The notes beneath the pieces were generated by a model. That model searched no databases and had not been told where the DNA came from. It was given only the letters and a program-made list of their open reading frames with translations. Shown one piece after another: positions 35,009 to 46,640 of a stretch of 64,000 nucleotides of DNA. Every line of letters begins with the position of its first letter. Position 1 is the stretch's first letter. The DNA comes from Polytrichum commune. Its lineage: Eukaryota; Streptophyta; Polytrichopsida; Polytrichales; Polytrichaceae. The translations under genes were made by a program, and so were the position numbers. The stretch is from NCBI GenBank assembly GCA_950295325.1, contig OX485804.1, forward strand, positions 29,264,001 to 29,328,000, given 5' to 3'.

Positions 35009-38000
35009 ATGGAGAATGTGATGGAGAATGCGCGAGGTTTGATGTCAACGATCGAACAATCGTTTACCCGTATGAATACGGATGCAAACGGCGTTCAATT
35101 ATTTTGGGGTCCGCGGTGCAAAATCAGGAAACTCTGGGAGGCAAGCCAGAAAGTTGTGTCAGTCTTGAAGAGACCCGATCGGCAGAGTTTCACAGAGCTC
35201 AACCAGCACGAGGACGATGCTGCAAATCCAGACTCAATCGGCCTCTTGGAAGGAGGCCCTGAGCACGATGATCACGAGACCGACACACCGAGCACATCGA
35301 GTCGCGACAAACGACGGGCATCGCCCAACCGCAAGTATTCGTACAGTAGTATACTCCTCAACGAGCAACAACCTGGCGTCGATGTGCATCACGGTGGCAT
35401 CGCCAGCCAGTTGCATTTATCCGACAAACACCTACTTAGCACTATCCAACTTGTTGGAATCACCATTTTCATGGTGGCAGGGGTAAGTAACAACTCCAGA
35501 CCCACATCCCTATTCAATCCACACTCCATACAGCTCTAAATGTTATCGTAAACCGATTCAGTAGTGATGATTTACGGTTACCCGCAACTACTCGACATCA
35601 ATGTCCAGGGAGATTGTTGGGCATGATCGATCGATATCCCAGCGTTCCTAAGTCCAACCGGTTACATGCTGTGATCTTTCAGTTTCTCGTTTATGAAATT
35701 GGGGTATATTCTATAAATTCCTCTCAAACGATCGGCGATTTTCCTCAAGTCCTGAACTTCAACCGATCATTTCTCAAACTCAACCGCTTCATTTGCGACT
35801 AGCAGCCGGTTCTTCCCGATCCATTGTTTGACATTCACATCAAACGACCTAAAAGGGAACACGTTGACTGGACCACATCAAATTAATCATCAGGCTGTGC
35901 GTGTGTTTGTGTTGATTGCGAGAATTAGGGTCCCTTTGGGTTTCAAGGAGCAATCAGCGCCGGGGGTCCGATGCTCGTGTTGCTCGGGCTCATCTTCATC
36001 CCGCTTGTGTGGTCGATACCAATGGCATTGATGACGGTGGAGATGGCGTGCATGATTCCCGAGAGCGGAGGCCACGTGTTGTGGGTGTATCGAGCATTCG
36101 GACCGTTTTGGTCGTTCCTCAATAGCTTCTTTGCCGTCACGAGTAGTATGCTCAACAACGCCATGTATCCATCCTTTTTTGCGTTGTATATCTCGACGTT
36201 CATCTCCACGAAGCCTTTACCGCACGCTTTAACAATATTTCTCAAGGCGCTTATGTTATTGGCCGTCACCATTATGAATGTTCTCGGCATCGACATCGTG
36301 GGTATGTATGAGCCGACCAACCATCTTTTGAACACGCACTTTCAACCAACACAACACGAAGTAGGAAGAAATTTCTTGTATTTTGGAGGAGATGAAACGA
36401 TATGAATACATTGCACTGTTACTCTTATAAGTAGGTACTTATAAGAAAGTTCTCTCTATTTTCGTGAGAGTCTAGGTTTGAGTTGTAAGTATGGCATGCA
36501 TATCAACCACATTCGATTCTACAAGCATTGGTGTTGTTTTCTTCCTCAAGTTGTTAGGTTATGCCCCAGAACATGGCCAACCATATAAGGGCAACATGAC
36601 GGATTAGTATGCAAGTATTGCAAAGAGCAATCTTGCTAACTACACATTTAAGTTGGTTGCTTTAGTCCAACATAACATCACTTAGCGATGTGGGCCCTCG
36701 TAATATAACAGTATGATGCTGGGAGTTCAGTAGGAATCTGAGTCTCCCTGCATAGCTTTTCGAACATCCCACTGTTATATTCTCAGTGCCCACAGAACGA
36801 GAGTTGAATGCTAAGTAATGTTATGAATATCATCATCTCAAGTCTATTGATAGGAATATAGTCTACCGCAAGGTCTTCCCATAGCTAGTTTAACAATTCC
36901 ATGATGATAATTCACATGTTGGTAATGTTGATTCATTAAAGAAACACTAACACTTTGATTATGGTAGAGAACCTATTGTCTTGGCACCATTTGTGCATAT
37001 GTGCATAATGGGCCTCTCACACATTAAATTTGAGTTGAAATTTGAACTAATCATTTGCGTATGTTGTGGAAAGCAAACTTGCTAACTATTTTAGAATATC
37101 ACGTATTAGAGTGAAGCATTTCACATTTATTATGCCAAGGGTCAATAGATATACAAGTCCACCGTGAGGCATACGCGTGGCTAGTCTAGCCTTCCCTTTG
37201 CCTATGCTAATATGTGACATGTTGGTGTTGTTGATTCATTAGGGAATGCCTCGATTATAATAGCAACCAGTGTTTTAGTGCCATTTATGCTCATGTGCAT
37301 AATGGGCCTCTCGCATATTAATTTCAAATGGATGGGGGCGCCCATCTCCAATGATATCGATCGTGGCAAGTTTCTTGCTATTTTCCTTTGGAATACTTCC
37401 GGGTCTCTCCCTTTCACTAATTTGCCACCATGTTCCATATTCTTTCCAATGATCCATAAGGCACAAAATAGCACAACCACGGCATTGTTTGCAAATTGTT
37501 TTTATTCATACAAATTGTACACAAAATTCATCAAAATCCAAACATATTCCCTTCTTATTATATTTCTTTAGAAACTTTTTAAAAAAAAAAGTCTTTCATC
37601 CCCAAAATTACACCTTTTATTTTTGATTGGTGGTTTGCAACACTAATATATTTCAAAAGCAGGTATATATATATTGTTGGAATCAATCCGGTCCAACATA
37701 ATCTCGTGTCATATCATTGATGAAGTTGATAGAGTTGATATGGATGAACGGCAACCAATTAAATTTCCTTGTATCTAAAATTAAATGTATTTTGAAGCAA
37801 TGTGATGTCACATATATGTTGGATTTTGATGTTAGCAATAAGGGCGTACTTGGTAATCTTAAGTTGTCAATATTTAGTTTCAAGTCATAGTCAGACTATG
37901 TGGTCCACCTCGGTTCCAGACTACTCCTAGATTAATGTTTGGCCCCATTATACTTTTGTTCATCAATAGCAATTGAAATAAAAAGAATGCAACTTATTTT

Positions 38001-41000
38001 GATTTCTTTTGCATTTGATTTTGAATACAGGTTCGACTTAGCAGGAACTTGCGCATCGGAGGTCAGGAACCCAAGCCGTTCATATCCACGAGCACTAAAA
38101 TTTACCCTAATTATTGTCATGAGCGCATATGTTTTTCCTGCTTTGGTGGGCATAAGTTTATTCCCTGACCACACAAATTGGAAGTTTGATACCTACAGTT
38201 CCATAGCAAAAATTGTTGGTGGTGGATTCCTAGAGGTTGGTGAGTCCATGCCGCATTGCAACTCCATTCCTTCAAATTATTTTTTCATCAAAGGTAGTAG
38301 AAAAAAAGATTGAAATAAAACTCTCTATTCAAACACCTACAATATTGTCGATGCAATAATCTCAGTTGTCAGAAATTTCATTATGCATCATTGCTATTTT
38401 GGACCATAGATATCCTAGTTTCAAGCAAGCATGTTTGGATAGGCCAATCTGTTTATAAACTTAGTTTCCTTGGTATTAATGCCATAGATGGTATCAATGG
38501 TCCAAACCATACACAGCTAAATTCTATACCTAATCTTCAACTACAAGCAAAAGGAGACATTACAAGTGCACAAAATTGTGTAATATCATTTAGTTGAATA
38601 TTTCAAAAACATAATCCAGTTTGACTTGAATCTCCGCTAGGGTTATGGCACCGTGTTGAATGTGCCTCCAATATTCAATCTCCTAGGTGACAATGCAATA
38701 TTTGTGTTGAGTTGTGATTAAAATTAGGTATATCCATCTTGATAGAGTTATCCTTAAAGTCTCCCAAAAACTCATTTCACCCAACCTTTTACAAATGGTT
38801 TGAGTGGTGCTGGAACCCCCAATTCTGGTGAAATGAAGGGGCGGCGCTTGACTATAGCCAAAAGACAACTATTTAGAAACAAATTCCACGTAATTATTTT
38901 GAAAGGCACCTAAAATGGTGCTCTCAAAAGCTCAAAGAGGGGTCTGATTTAAATAGACAATGTTCGGCGAAGTCAAACACCTCCTCTTTATTTCACCAAA
39001 GTAGGGACTCCAACACCACTTGACCGCTCTTTTAAGTGCTATAAAATGTCAAAAGTGGAGCAAATCTTCCTATCAAACATGCCGAGTTCTTAAGAGACTT
39101 TGGGAATGACTCTAGTGTTTATGAATCGATTGTTCACATCCTAACTTATGCTCCTTTGTTAAATTGCATGATATGTTAGAGTTGGATGGGGCTTTCCGCG
39201 ACATTGAGCACATTTGGTCTCCTTCTCACACACTTATGCACTTGTTCGCGGCTCGTCTATGGGATGGCTCAAGTGGAACAAGTAAAGGACCTATATTCCT
39301 CCTATTCCTCCAATTGATCAACTAGTGGTTCCAACTGAAGTCCGCCGTGCAAGTGACATAATTTCCATTTGTAATATAGGTTCTTATTACACATTGGGTT
39401 TATCAAAGTGATAATCCTTAATGGGCGTGGGAAACAAACATATAAGTAAAAATTTGGACTTTTCAAAACTCCAAAAATCATCTATGGCAAATTCAAATAT
39501 ATCAAACATACATATCAAATTTTCATACCTAATTTCTAACTACGAACAAAAGAATTTGTTTGTTATATCATTCAGTCTAGTCTTTCAAGACATCATAGTG
39601 TTACTTTAATGTCAATTATCTAGTATTGGAAGTGTTAAACCACATAGCACGATATGGTAATAATCAGACATGTGTAGTTTGTTTGCAGGTATAATTCAAG
39701 ATTCACTGACATACTAACAAAGAACATTGCACATGAACGATTGATTTGTCGTATGCAGCTACCTCCTGCATTCACGATGCTACATCACGTTTACGGGACG
39801 CCTTGGGTGGCTATCTTGGCGACATCGTTTTGTACACTTGTATTTAGTTTCTTCGATTTCTCTAATCTTATGGAGGTACAAATCAAATTGTACCACTAGT
39901 TTCCCCTCTCTAAGAATAAGAACGACATGACGATTGCCAACACGTGACCATTGTTATTTTGCTTATAGAATTTCTCGTGTGATTTCATTTCTTAATATAA
40001 AAGTACACTATCAACTTCTCAAATTCAAGAAACTCATCAAGTCTTCCTTACGTGACCTCTACTGGCATGGCAAGTAGTCAAATATGATGTTCTATGGACT
40101 TTCAACCATTTTGAAATTCGGAGCACTCATGCAACTCCGCTACACAGAGCCGGACGTATTTCGGCCAATCACAATTCCTATCGAGAAAGAATTACTCGCG
40201 TGTAAGTATATATAGATATATGTGTCATGGCCCCTAATGAGGAGGTTGTGGGTTCTATTCCCCATGCCGGCATGGTGTTCACCACCTTAGTCCACCCAAC
40301 TATGGTGGGGGGTCCTTGGACCTCGCTGTATGGGAACCTCAAAGCCCTTTGGGGGGATACCATGTCCGGTATCTTCAAGGCACTAGTGGCTAGCTAGGAA
40401 CTTGTATAGTGTGTCACTACAGTGTCCATCCTCGAAAGGGGAGAGTAGTATTGCCCCAATGTCCCCTTGTCCTATGGGCATCGGGTCATTGACATTACGA
40501 ACGGACACTTTATTCATGCCGGCCCCTTGCTAAAAAAGGGACCGGAGTTTCTATCTATCTAGATATATGTGGAATTCATTCCCTGTTGGATAAACTTTTA
40601 CATCTACATTGGGTTTACATTACTTGGTTGCAATATCATTTTGTTTACCTACTGATTTTGACCAAATTAAAAAGAATATTTGCAACAAAAATTTCTACTG
40701 GTATTATGCAGTGTGGATCCTCATTCCGATAGCAATGTGTGTTGCAATGGTTTACTATGCTTCAGAGAGATCTCACGGCATCGTCCTTATAGGTGAGTAC
40801 ATTGATTTTCTCACACACCACAAACCTTAAAGTCACAAATAAACATCTGATTTCACTGTAATTCAACCACATCAAACTACAACATTGGAAGAATGCTTAC
40901 CAAACATGAATGTACAATTTCATTCTATCCTTCTTATATCTAACACTTGGAAGAAGACCTTACATATTGGATTATGAGTAGAATCGATGTTGGATGAATC

Positions 41001-41596
41001 ATTACTAGCTAAATATTACAACATTGACTCAAGATCATTGGATGGTAACTTGCATTCTGACATGCACCCGTTGGACCTTCTAAAGCACAAAATCATCATC
41101 ATCGGCGTAAACAACAAAATAGTAACGCAATTACAGGGAATTTGGGTTGGTTATATTTTCTAGATTACTTAGTTGTAAAACTAGCAAACACATGCTCCAT
41201 TTGGTCACGATTGCACCTTACTACCGGACTTTGGCACTTTGACTATTGATTGAAGTTTTTCCTCAAGCCACATCTACTTTCCTCACATGTTCCGACCATC
41301 GAATGTGTGAAATGTGGCACCTCACTGAAGGTGATAATTGTTATTATTGTTATTATTATTACTTTGTACCAAAATTGATAAGGTATGCATATACAACATT
41401 TGTAGGATGGGCCTTGGCAATACTTGGTTACATAGCGAAGGAAGCACTTGCACGATACGGCATCGATGAGGCTGTGCAACAACGAATGCGCCGCGTGGAA
41501 CGTAATTTGGAACGGATGAAAGTGCGCATCGATCGCGTGATTGAAAAAGAATTTAGCGTTCCTTGTACTCTTGAGCCGTTGCGCCATGATTCGTAA
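35009..41596 (+). CDS. LAT/PUT-type amino-acid or polyamine permease
   Basis: Exons seen: 35009-35482, 35929-36301, 37243-37402, 38031-38239, 39689 (or 39759)-39875, 40078-40201, 40712-40792, 41406-41596. Phases agree everywhere except between 38239 and 39689, where one short exon (length 1 modulo 3) is not located; the product is about 610 aa. An unusual cytosolic N terminus of about 145 residues precedes TM1 (LVGITIFMVAGGPFGFQGAI). Further family marks are IWSIP-like VWSIPMALMTVEMACMIPE, GGHVLWVYRAFGPFW, FDLAGTCASEVRNPSRSYP, YGTPWVAIL and LRYTEPDVFRPITIP. Members of this APC-superfamily branch import polyamines or amino acids at the plasma membrane or endomembranes. The C terminus is a charged, coiled-coil-like helix (VERNLERMKVRIDRVIEKE). 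The start is the first ATG of the frame, in ACCATGG context. Confidence 0.85.
35620..35840. repeat. Fold-back-family single-arm copy in permease intron 1
   Basis: About 220 bp with the same order of landmarks as the copy at 57115-57310: GTTCCTAAGTCCAACCGGTT, TGTGATCTTTCAGTTT, TATTCTATAAATTCCTCTC, CTTCAACCGATCA, GCCGGTTCTTCCCGATC. Confidence 0.7.
36890..37045 (+). pseudogene. Decayed tandem duplicate of permease exon 3 and its acceptor region
   Basis: The segment around 36940-37035 matches 37230-37330 (offset about 295 bp). Both contain GTTGATTCATTA, then CCATTT.TGC.CATGTGCATAATGGGCCTCTC. The copy has lost the acceptor (CATTAAAG in place of CATTAGGG) and is interrupted by changes (AAATTTGAG in place of TTCAAATGG). 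Confidence 0.75.
38430..38690. repeat. Dispersed repeat, copy in permease intron 4
   Basis: Shares, in order, TTTGGATA.., TATCAATGGTCC.AAC, ATACCTAAT.TTC and ACTTGAATCTC.GCT with 42218-42430, and in part with 39480-39600. The copies are diverged and non-coding. Confidence 0.55.
40207..40570 (+). mobile_element. SINE-like retroposon in permease intron 6
   Basis: A body of about 335 bp is flanked by direct repeats AGATATATGTG (about 40211-40221 and 40560-40570). Near the 5' end, TGGCCCCTAATGAGG resembles a Pol III A box and GGTTCTATTCC a B box, as in tRNA-derived SINEs, although the box spacing is short. The 3' end has a TCTATCTATCTAGA tail. No coding capacity. It sits about 10 nt behind the donor of exon 6, without damaging it. 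Confidence 0.7.
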
Positions 41597-43410
41597 GCTA
41601 TGAACTTGAATCTAGAATCAACAAATTCGTCTAGAGTTGATATTTTGTCAAGTGACAAATGATTGTCAAATGTTGTTCACAAAATAGGTATACTCATAGG
41701 TATATGGTTATTACTCCAAGTTTGAACATTACCCTAGTAACTTTCCCTCAACTCCCGGAACTATTTGTTGAAGAGATTCATCATATCATGTTGATGGGTC
41801 TTTGATTCATTCATTGGTATCTTACATTTGGATGTTAAAATTCCTGATATTATTCTCATGTTCAATTAAAACACAACACAATTTCAAGTCCTCAAACCAT
41901 CCATTGGACTCGAATCCTCTGCTTCTTGAGCTTGTGGGTTTCTTGTTTTGAATCCAATACATGGGGAACATCGTGTTAAACATTGCCTATGTAATTTTGT
42001 TAGGGCTATGTTCACATATGTTGGAAGGACTTGAAAAGGAAAGCAAGAATTGTTGTGTAGAAAATCAAACATATTCATAACCAAAATAAAATTATAAAAA
42101 AATCAAGCGAATTCTAATTTTTGGCAAGTCCAGAGATTGTCCATGATGACTCACAATCTCAGCTGTTGCAAAATTCTTTGTGAATTTATTGTTCTTGGGA
42201 ACCCATAAGCAAGCAACTGGGTTTGGATACACAAACATTTCTATACTTCATTGACTATATCAATGGTCCGAACTGTTACATAAAGAGTTTCGATACCTAA
42301 ATATTCCTCCACCTACATACAGAAAGGAGTACGCAAAATCGTGTGGTATAATTGAGCCCAGTTTTCAAAAAAAATTAATGGATCTTACCAATTTCACTTG
42401 AATCTCAGCTTTGACATTCACACACAGCTTTCAAAGCCGATCGTTTTGCAACCAACGAACTACACTGATTATCCCATTTCGTGCGTGTGGTACTAATTCC
42501 CAAAACACGCACTGTTTCACCAAATCTCAAAACTAGTGAAGGCTGAAAGTATTACCGAGTGTGATACTAAATTCATGAATGCATGTTCATCTACCATATA
42601 TTTCAAGATAATCAGTGTGTGTTCTAATGTGTTTGTAGAGTGCATAATGTTTTTGGGTGAGTTCGAAGAGGCTTCTTCTTTTCTTTCTTTTCAGTCGGCG
42701 CCACTCAATCCTAAGACATCTCCCAAGACCGAGAAATTGAAGTGAGCTTCCATTGAGAGGTTCCGGCACTTTGGCACTTTGGGCTCCCGAAGCCCTAGAT
42801 CTTTCTAGTGGCATTTATTTTACAGTGTAAAGAAATTTAGTATCACCAAGTTCACTAATTTTCCACACACACTATTAGCCCACCCTCAATAGATGGGATA
42901 ACCAGTCAATGTAGTAGGTGAATGAACCTTATGGTGGTACCCCGGGCTACCGCATAAATTTCATGCAATCAGGGGTTAATTATTTGATTGGTACCCCAGC
43001 TTCTATACACTTTGGAATTTGCGAGATTTGGGTCGTTGTCATGTCGAAGCTATGTGAGGAGGAAGCGAATGATCTCAGTGGTGATGGGACAACGTCATCT
43101 CTGATACCATTATGAGAGTGGCCAGGGATAAGGAAGAGAGTCCTTGGTTGTGCAGCCAAGTCAACGATCCATCCTCCCATTCTTCAAAAATTATGGGCGA
43201 TGAATTCTTATGTTTTGATCGGTGATGAGGTTGTGCTCATCGATCCATTGCAATCCGTTGGCACCCTTCCGGTCGAAATTGGAGTTATATTGAGTGAGAT
43301 TCCGACTTCATGGGAGAGCCGGCCGGGGTACCGCCATAAGGTTCGAATGTTCAATACCAACAAAGCGAGTGAGCAACTTGAGCACTCACACCAAGGCGAT
43401 GATAATCATC
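41597..43410. other. Spacer between convergent permease and MTP genes
   Basis: Contains both 3' ends, facing each other, and the dispersed repeat at 42218-42430. Frames at 42536-43200 are short and unsupported. Confidence 0.5.
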
Positions 43411-45755
43411 TTATGTGTTATCACTCTCCACTTGGATCGTCGCATGGCTGATGTGGTAACAAGATTCCAAGTAGCTCGTGACGAGTGTCAAAATTTCGTC
43501 GTGGTTGGCGTCCGGCAAGACGCGGATATGGCACGTGAGGAGTGTTTTGCCCATGGTGATGGCCCAGATGTGCAGCTCGTGCACCGTGACCACGCCGGGC
43601 AACTCTTGGAGGCCTCGCTTCACTTCCCGAGCATCCACCTCCCGCGGCGTGCTCTCCATCAGGATCGAGAGGACGTCCCGCAACATTTGGATGGTGGTGA
43701 ACAACACGAGCACCGAGAACAGGAGCGTGCAGATGAGGTCGATCACTTTCCACTCGGGGTTATACCAGATCGCCGCTCCACCCATCATCACGCCGATGCT
43801 TTGGATGAGGTCGCCGAGCACGTGGAGGTATGCGCCTTCGACGTTGATGTTGCTCGGGCGCCGTCGGTGCGACGAGGTCGTCTTGGCGCTCGAGCTCGTG
43901 TCGTGAGAACCCTTGGCCTTACTTTTGTGGGAAGCATTTTCCACATGCTCATGTTTGTCTGCACAAGGCTCGTCCACCTTGTTAGACTTTTAAGACAAAT
44001 GGGTCCTGTGTGGCTCGTTTTCTTAATCGGACCCCTAGATTTGGTTGGTATGTGGTTCGGTGAGGATCAAACATCTAAAGACACGTAAAAGAGAATTGGA
44101 CTACGTCTTCGAATATTAATAACTACTCTGCACTCGATACTCGATAGTGAGCTCAATGGGGAGGACCTTTGTACCCAGTTTTAAAATCAACAAACATGCA
44201 CTTCCGATAACCATAACGAAATCAGGGGAGGGGGAGGTCCGATATTCAATCCGGTTTTTGCAAATGTTTCGTCGTGGATTTGCTCATGCAGCATGAGCTC
44301 TGTTGTGTAGATCTAATCGGTAGAAGTTGGAGAACATGAAAAGCGAACCAAATAACACCTGCATACCTTATGTGCCACCTTCATTACACAAGGGCTCGAA
44401 AGCAAGCAACGTAAAACCATGGACATGGACAGTAATTATGATGCAATATAAAATAGTAAAAATCTAAAATTCATAAATAAAAGTACACACTTAATTATCG
44501 CATGTGGCAGCTTCGTCACGGAAAGCTGAATTCACAAATCTTGCCAAGTGCTTGGCAACATAGTGTACATAATAACAATTGGAGTTACTTTGTATGCTTG
44601 AACCTCATCACAAACTTCCAGTCAAGGTCTACTAATTTAGGGTTTGGGGAGGGTTTTATCGTTTACTCTTAGCACCAAGCCCCGGCCTCACAAACTCCCC
44701 GCACACAATTTGCAAAATTGTGGGAGTAGGTAGGTGGTACTCTAACCTGTGATGCATGCAATCTTCTAAACCCTAAACTCGAGAGACCGATCTGAGACGT
44801 GTTCTCGACGTATGATAATGCATCACGAAACTACAAACACCTCACTCGCATTGTGCACACGAGCACAGCATGCACAACATTGCTCACTCTTGTTCACTAC
44901 ACGCTCTCTCTAAGTGTGTGTGTGTACTCTTAACTTGTGATGCAATGCTATTGTGGAGTAAACTGATCTAGAATTAGCGTTCTCTCGACGTTCTGAGTGG
45001 TATGATGCAATCATCGTCACGAAACTACAAACACCTCACATGCATTGACAAGCGCAGTAATTTATACCTGTGCACACAAGCGCATGATCAGCATGCTCAC
45101 CGTGTTCACTATACGCTCTTATGGGTGCATGCTCCGTGCTCTCGTCGTCGTGCCCGTGGTTTTCATGGTGCTCATGGTGGTCTCTGCCGCCACCATTACG
45201 GTTACGAATGTCGACCTCTTCGCCTGTTTGGTGGTCGTGAGCTTCATGGTGCTCATGACCACCGAGATCGTGGCTATGGCCGTCATGGCCAAGCACTGCA
45301 ATCATGATGATGTTCACAAAGAGGCCGAGCGTCGCCACCACAAACATGACTTTGCCGTCGACCGCGTCGTTGCCGGAGTCGACGAGCCGGCCCGTGGCCT
45401 CGTACAAGAGCATGCCCGTCATGAGCCAGATGAACTGGATGGACACGAGCGCGCCCAGGATCTCGAGGCGGAAGAAGCCATACGATTGGATGGCAGTCGA
45501 CTCCCAGCTCGTCGCCCAGATCGCAAACAACGAAATGGCAAAGCCCGCAATGTCGGTGAGCAGGTGCGCAGCATCAGTCAGCACGGCTAAGCTGTTGGCG
45601 TACAATCCGCCCACGACCTCAACGAGCATGAAGAACAGGCAGAAGGCGGCCGCGCGGCTCAGCTTGCGCGACGCGTCCGCCCGCTCGGCCCTGTGTGCCG
45701 CCTCCCTCCCCAGATTCTCGAGCCCGCATTTCTGGAGGTTGTTTGCGCACCTCAT
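43411..45755 (-). CDS. MTP1: MTP1-like cation diffusion facilitator (vacuolar Zn2+/H+ antiporter), 411 aa
   Basis: Two exons: 45755-45068 and 43958-43411 (1236 nt, phase 1 junction). Six membrane segments with the two Zn-site motifs of the family: HLLTD (in [16 protein letters not shown]) and HVLGD (in [16 protein letters not shown]). Other marks are [57 protein letters not shown] and the cytosolic domain [13 protein letters not shown] and SHATIQVE. The His-rich loop between TM4 and TM5 ([20 protein letters not shown] onward) is conserved in kind. The family moves Zn2+ into the vacuole in exchange for protons, for zinc tolerance. The single intron splits the His-rich loop, whereas close MTP1 relatives are usually intron-poor there. 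A 16-codon upstream frame ends 1 nt before the ATG. Confidence 0.93.
44731..45117. repeat. Tandem duplication covering the end of MTP exon 1
   Basis: The 44930-45117 unit, which contains the last about 50 bp of exon 1 and its donor, is matched at about 200-bp offset by 44731-44905. Shared: ATCACGAAACTACAAACACC, CATTG, CACACAAGCG/CACACGAGCA and TGTTCACTA.ACGCTCT. The left copy lies in the intron and has lost the frame. Confidence 0.7.
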
Positions 45756-45756
45756 G

Positions 45757-45804
45757 TCACTCCCTCATCATTTCTGGAGGTTGTAAATTGTGTGGACACT
45801 TCAT
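45757..45804 (-). promoter_or_regulatory. Upstream ORF of the MTP gene
   Basis: ATG at 45804 opens [15 protein letters not shown] and stops at TGA (45759-45757), 1 nt before the main ATG. The sequence is a diverged duplicate of the main N terminus ([11 protein letters not shown]): the 42-50-bp segment at 45729-45770 is repeated at 45771-45820. If translated it would tend to lower or regulate initiation at the main start. A longer frame to 45969 contains it. Confidence 0.55.
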
Positions 45805-45859
45805 GTCTCCCTCCTCATTCCTCCTACACACCTCCTCACCCCATCTTGCGGCTCCCTCG

Positions 45860-46640
45860 ATGAATTCCCGCAACAAATTTCCACTAAAAATTCTCAGATA
45901 AAGTCCGTGCAACCGTTGTCGCGCGTCGGCCCCTGCAAGTCGCATGATCACGCGACGGAATTCACCCACGACTCAACGACAATGCGGGAGTGATGTGAAT
46001 GATCCTGTAATAGATTCCCACAATAAATTTTCCGATAAATTCCATGCAACTGTTGCTGCAAATCGACTCCTACAAGTCACATGATCACACAACAAAATTC
46101 ACCCATGACTTATCAACATCGCGGACGTGATGTGAATGATCCCACAACAAATTTCGCGTGCAACAGACTTCACCCATGACACAACATCGCAAGAGTGATC
46201 TGAATCATAATGTTGGGGCAAATGACCATAGGAGGAGGATCTTCAGTGTTCTGTCATGAAATCACTATGTGCAGGGACTCCAGAATCTTTCGATTCAATT
46301 GTACATCACTTTTATGCGACAACCCTGGAGAGTAGCATGATCACACAATTCACCAACAACTCAACGATATATTTCTGCCAAGATTTCTCACTATGCTCAG
46401 AGGCTCGTATTCACAGACCTTCAAATTGAATGTAAATTGCTTTGATGCAGCCACTCCTGAGCGTTGCATGATACCGCAATTTACCAACGACTCCTCGACT
46501 TTTGCAGGAGTGATGTGAATGATATGCTAAATGATGCAATCATAGGAGGACCTTCATCATTCTGCAAAGAACATTATAATACTATGTTTACAGGCTCTCC
46601 ACAATCTCTCACATTTAAACATAAATTGCTTCAATGCTGC
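45860..46640. repeat. Diverged tandem array upstream of the MTP gene
   Basis: The block CATGATCAC.C..AATTCACC, CGACTCAACGAC and GAGTGATGTGAATGAT recurs at about 45943, 46080, 46150 (partial), 46337 and 46468. Longer units (about 260 bp) add GGAGGA.CTTCA, TCTCCA.AATCTTTC and TAAATTGCTT.GATGC. It occupies the putative promoter of the MTP gene and ends in the 3' flank of SCAMP. An open frame at 46464-46883 is considered fortuitous. Confidence 0.65.

Noticed and set aside
40225-40262. Possible tRNA gene from box-like motifs
   Set aside because: No cloverleaf can be formed; flanking 11-bp duplications and the long body fit a SINE-like element instead.
43294-44088. 264-codon plus-strand frame
   Set aside because: Antisense to MTP exon 2, whose minus-strand reading carries the HVLGD motif and the conserved cytosolic domain.
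45045-45590. 181-codon plus-strand frame
   Set aside because: Antisense to MTP exon 1; long only because of GC-rich codons on the other strand.
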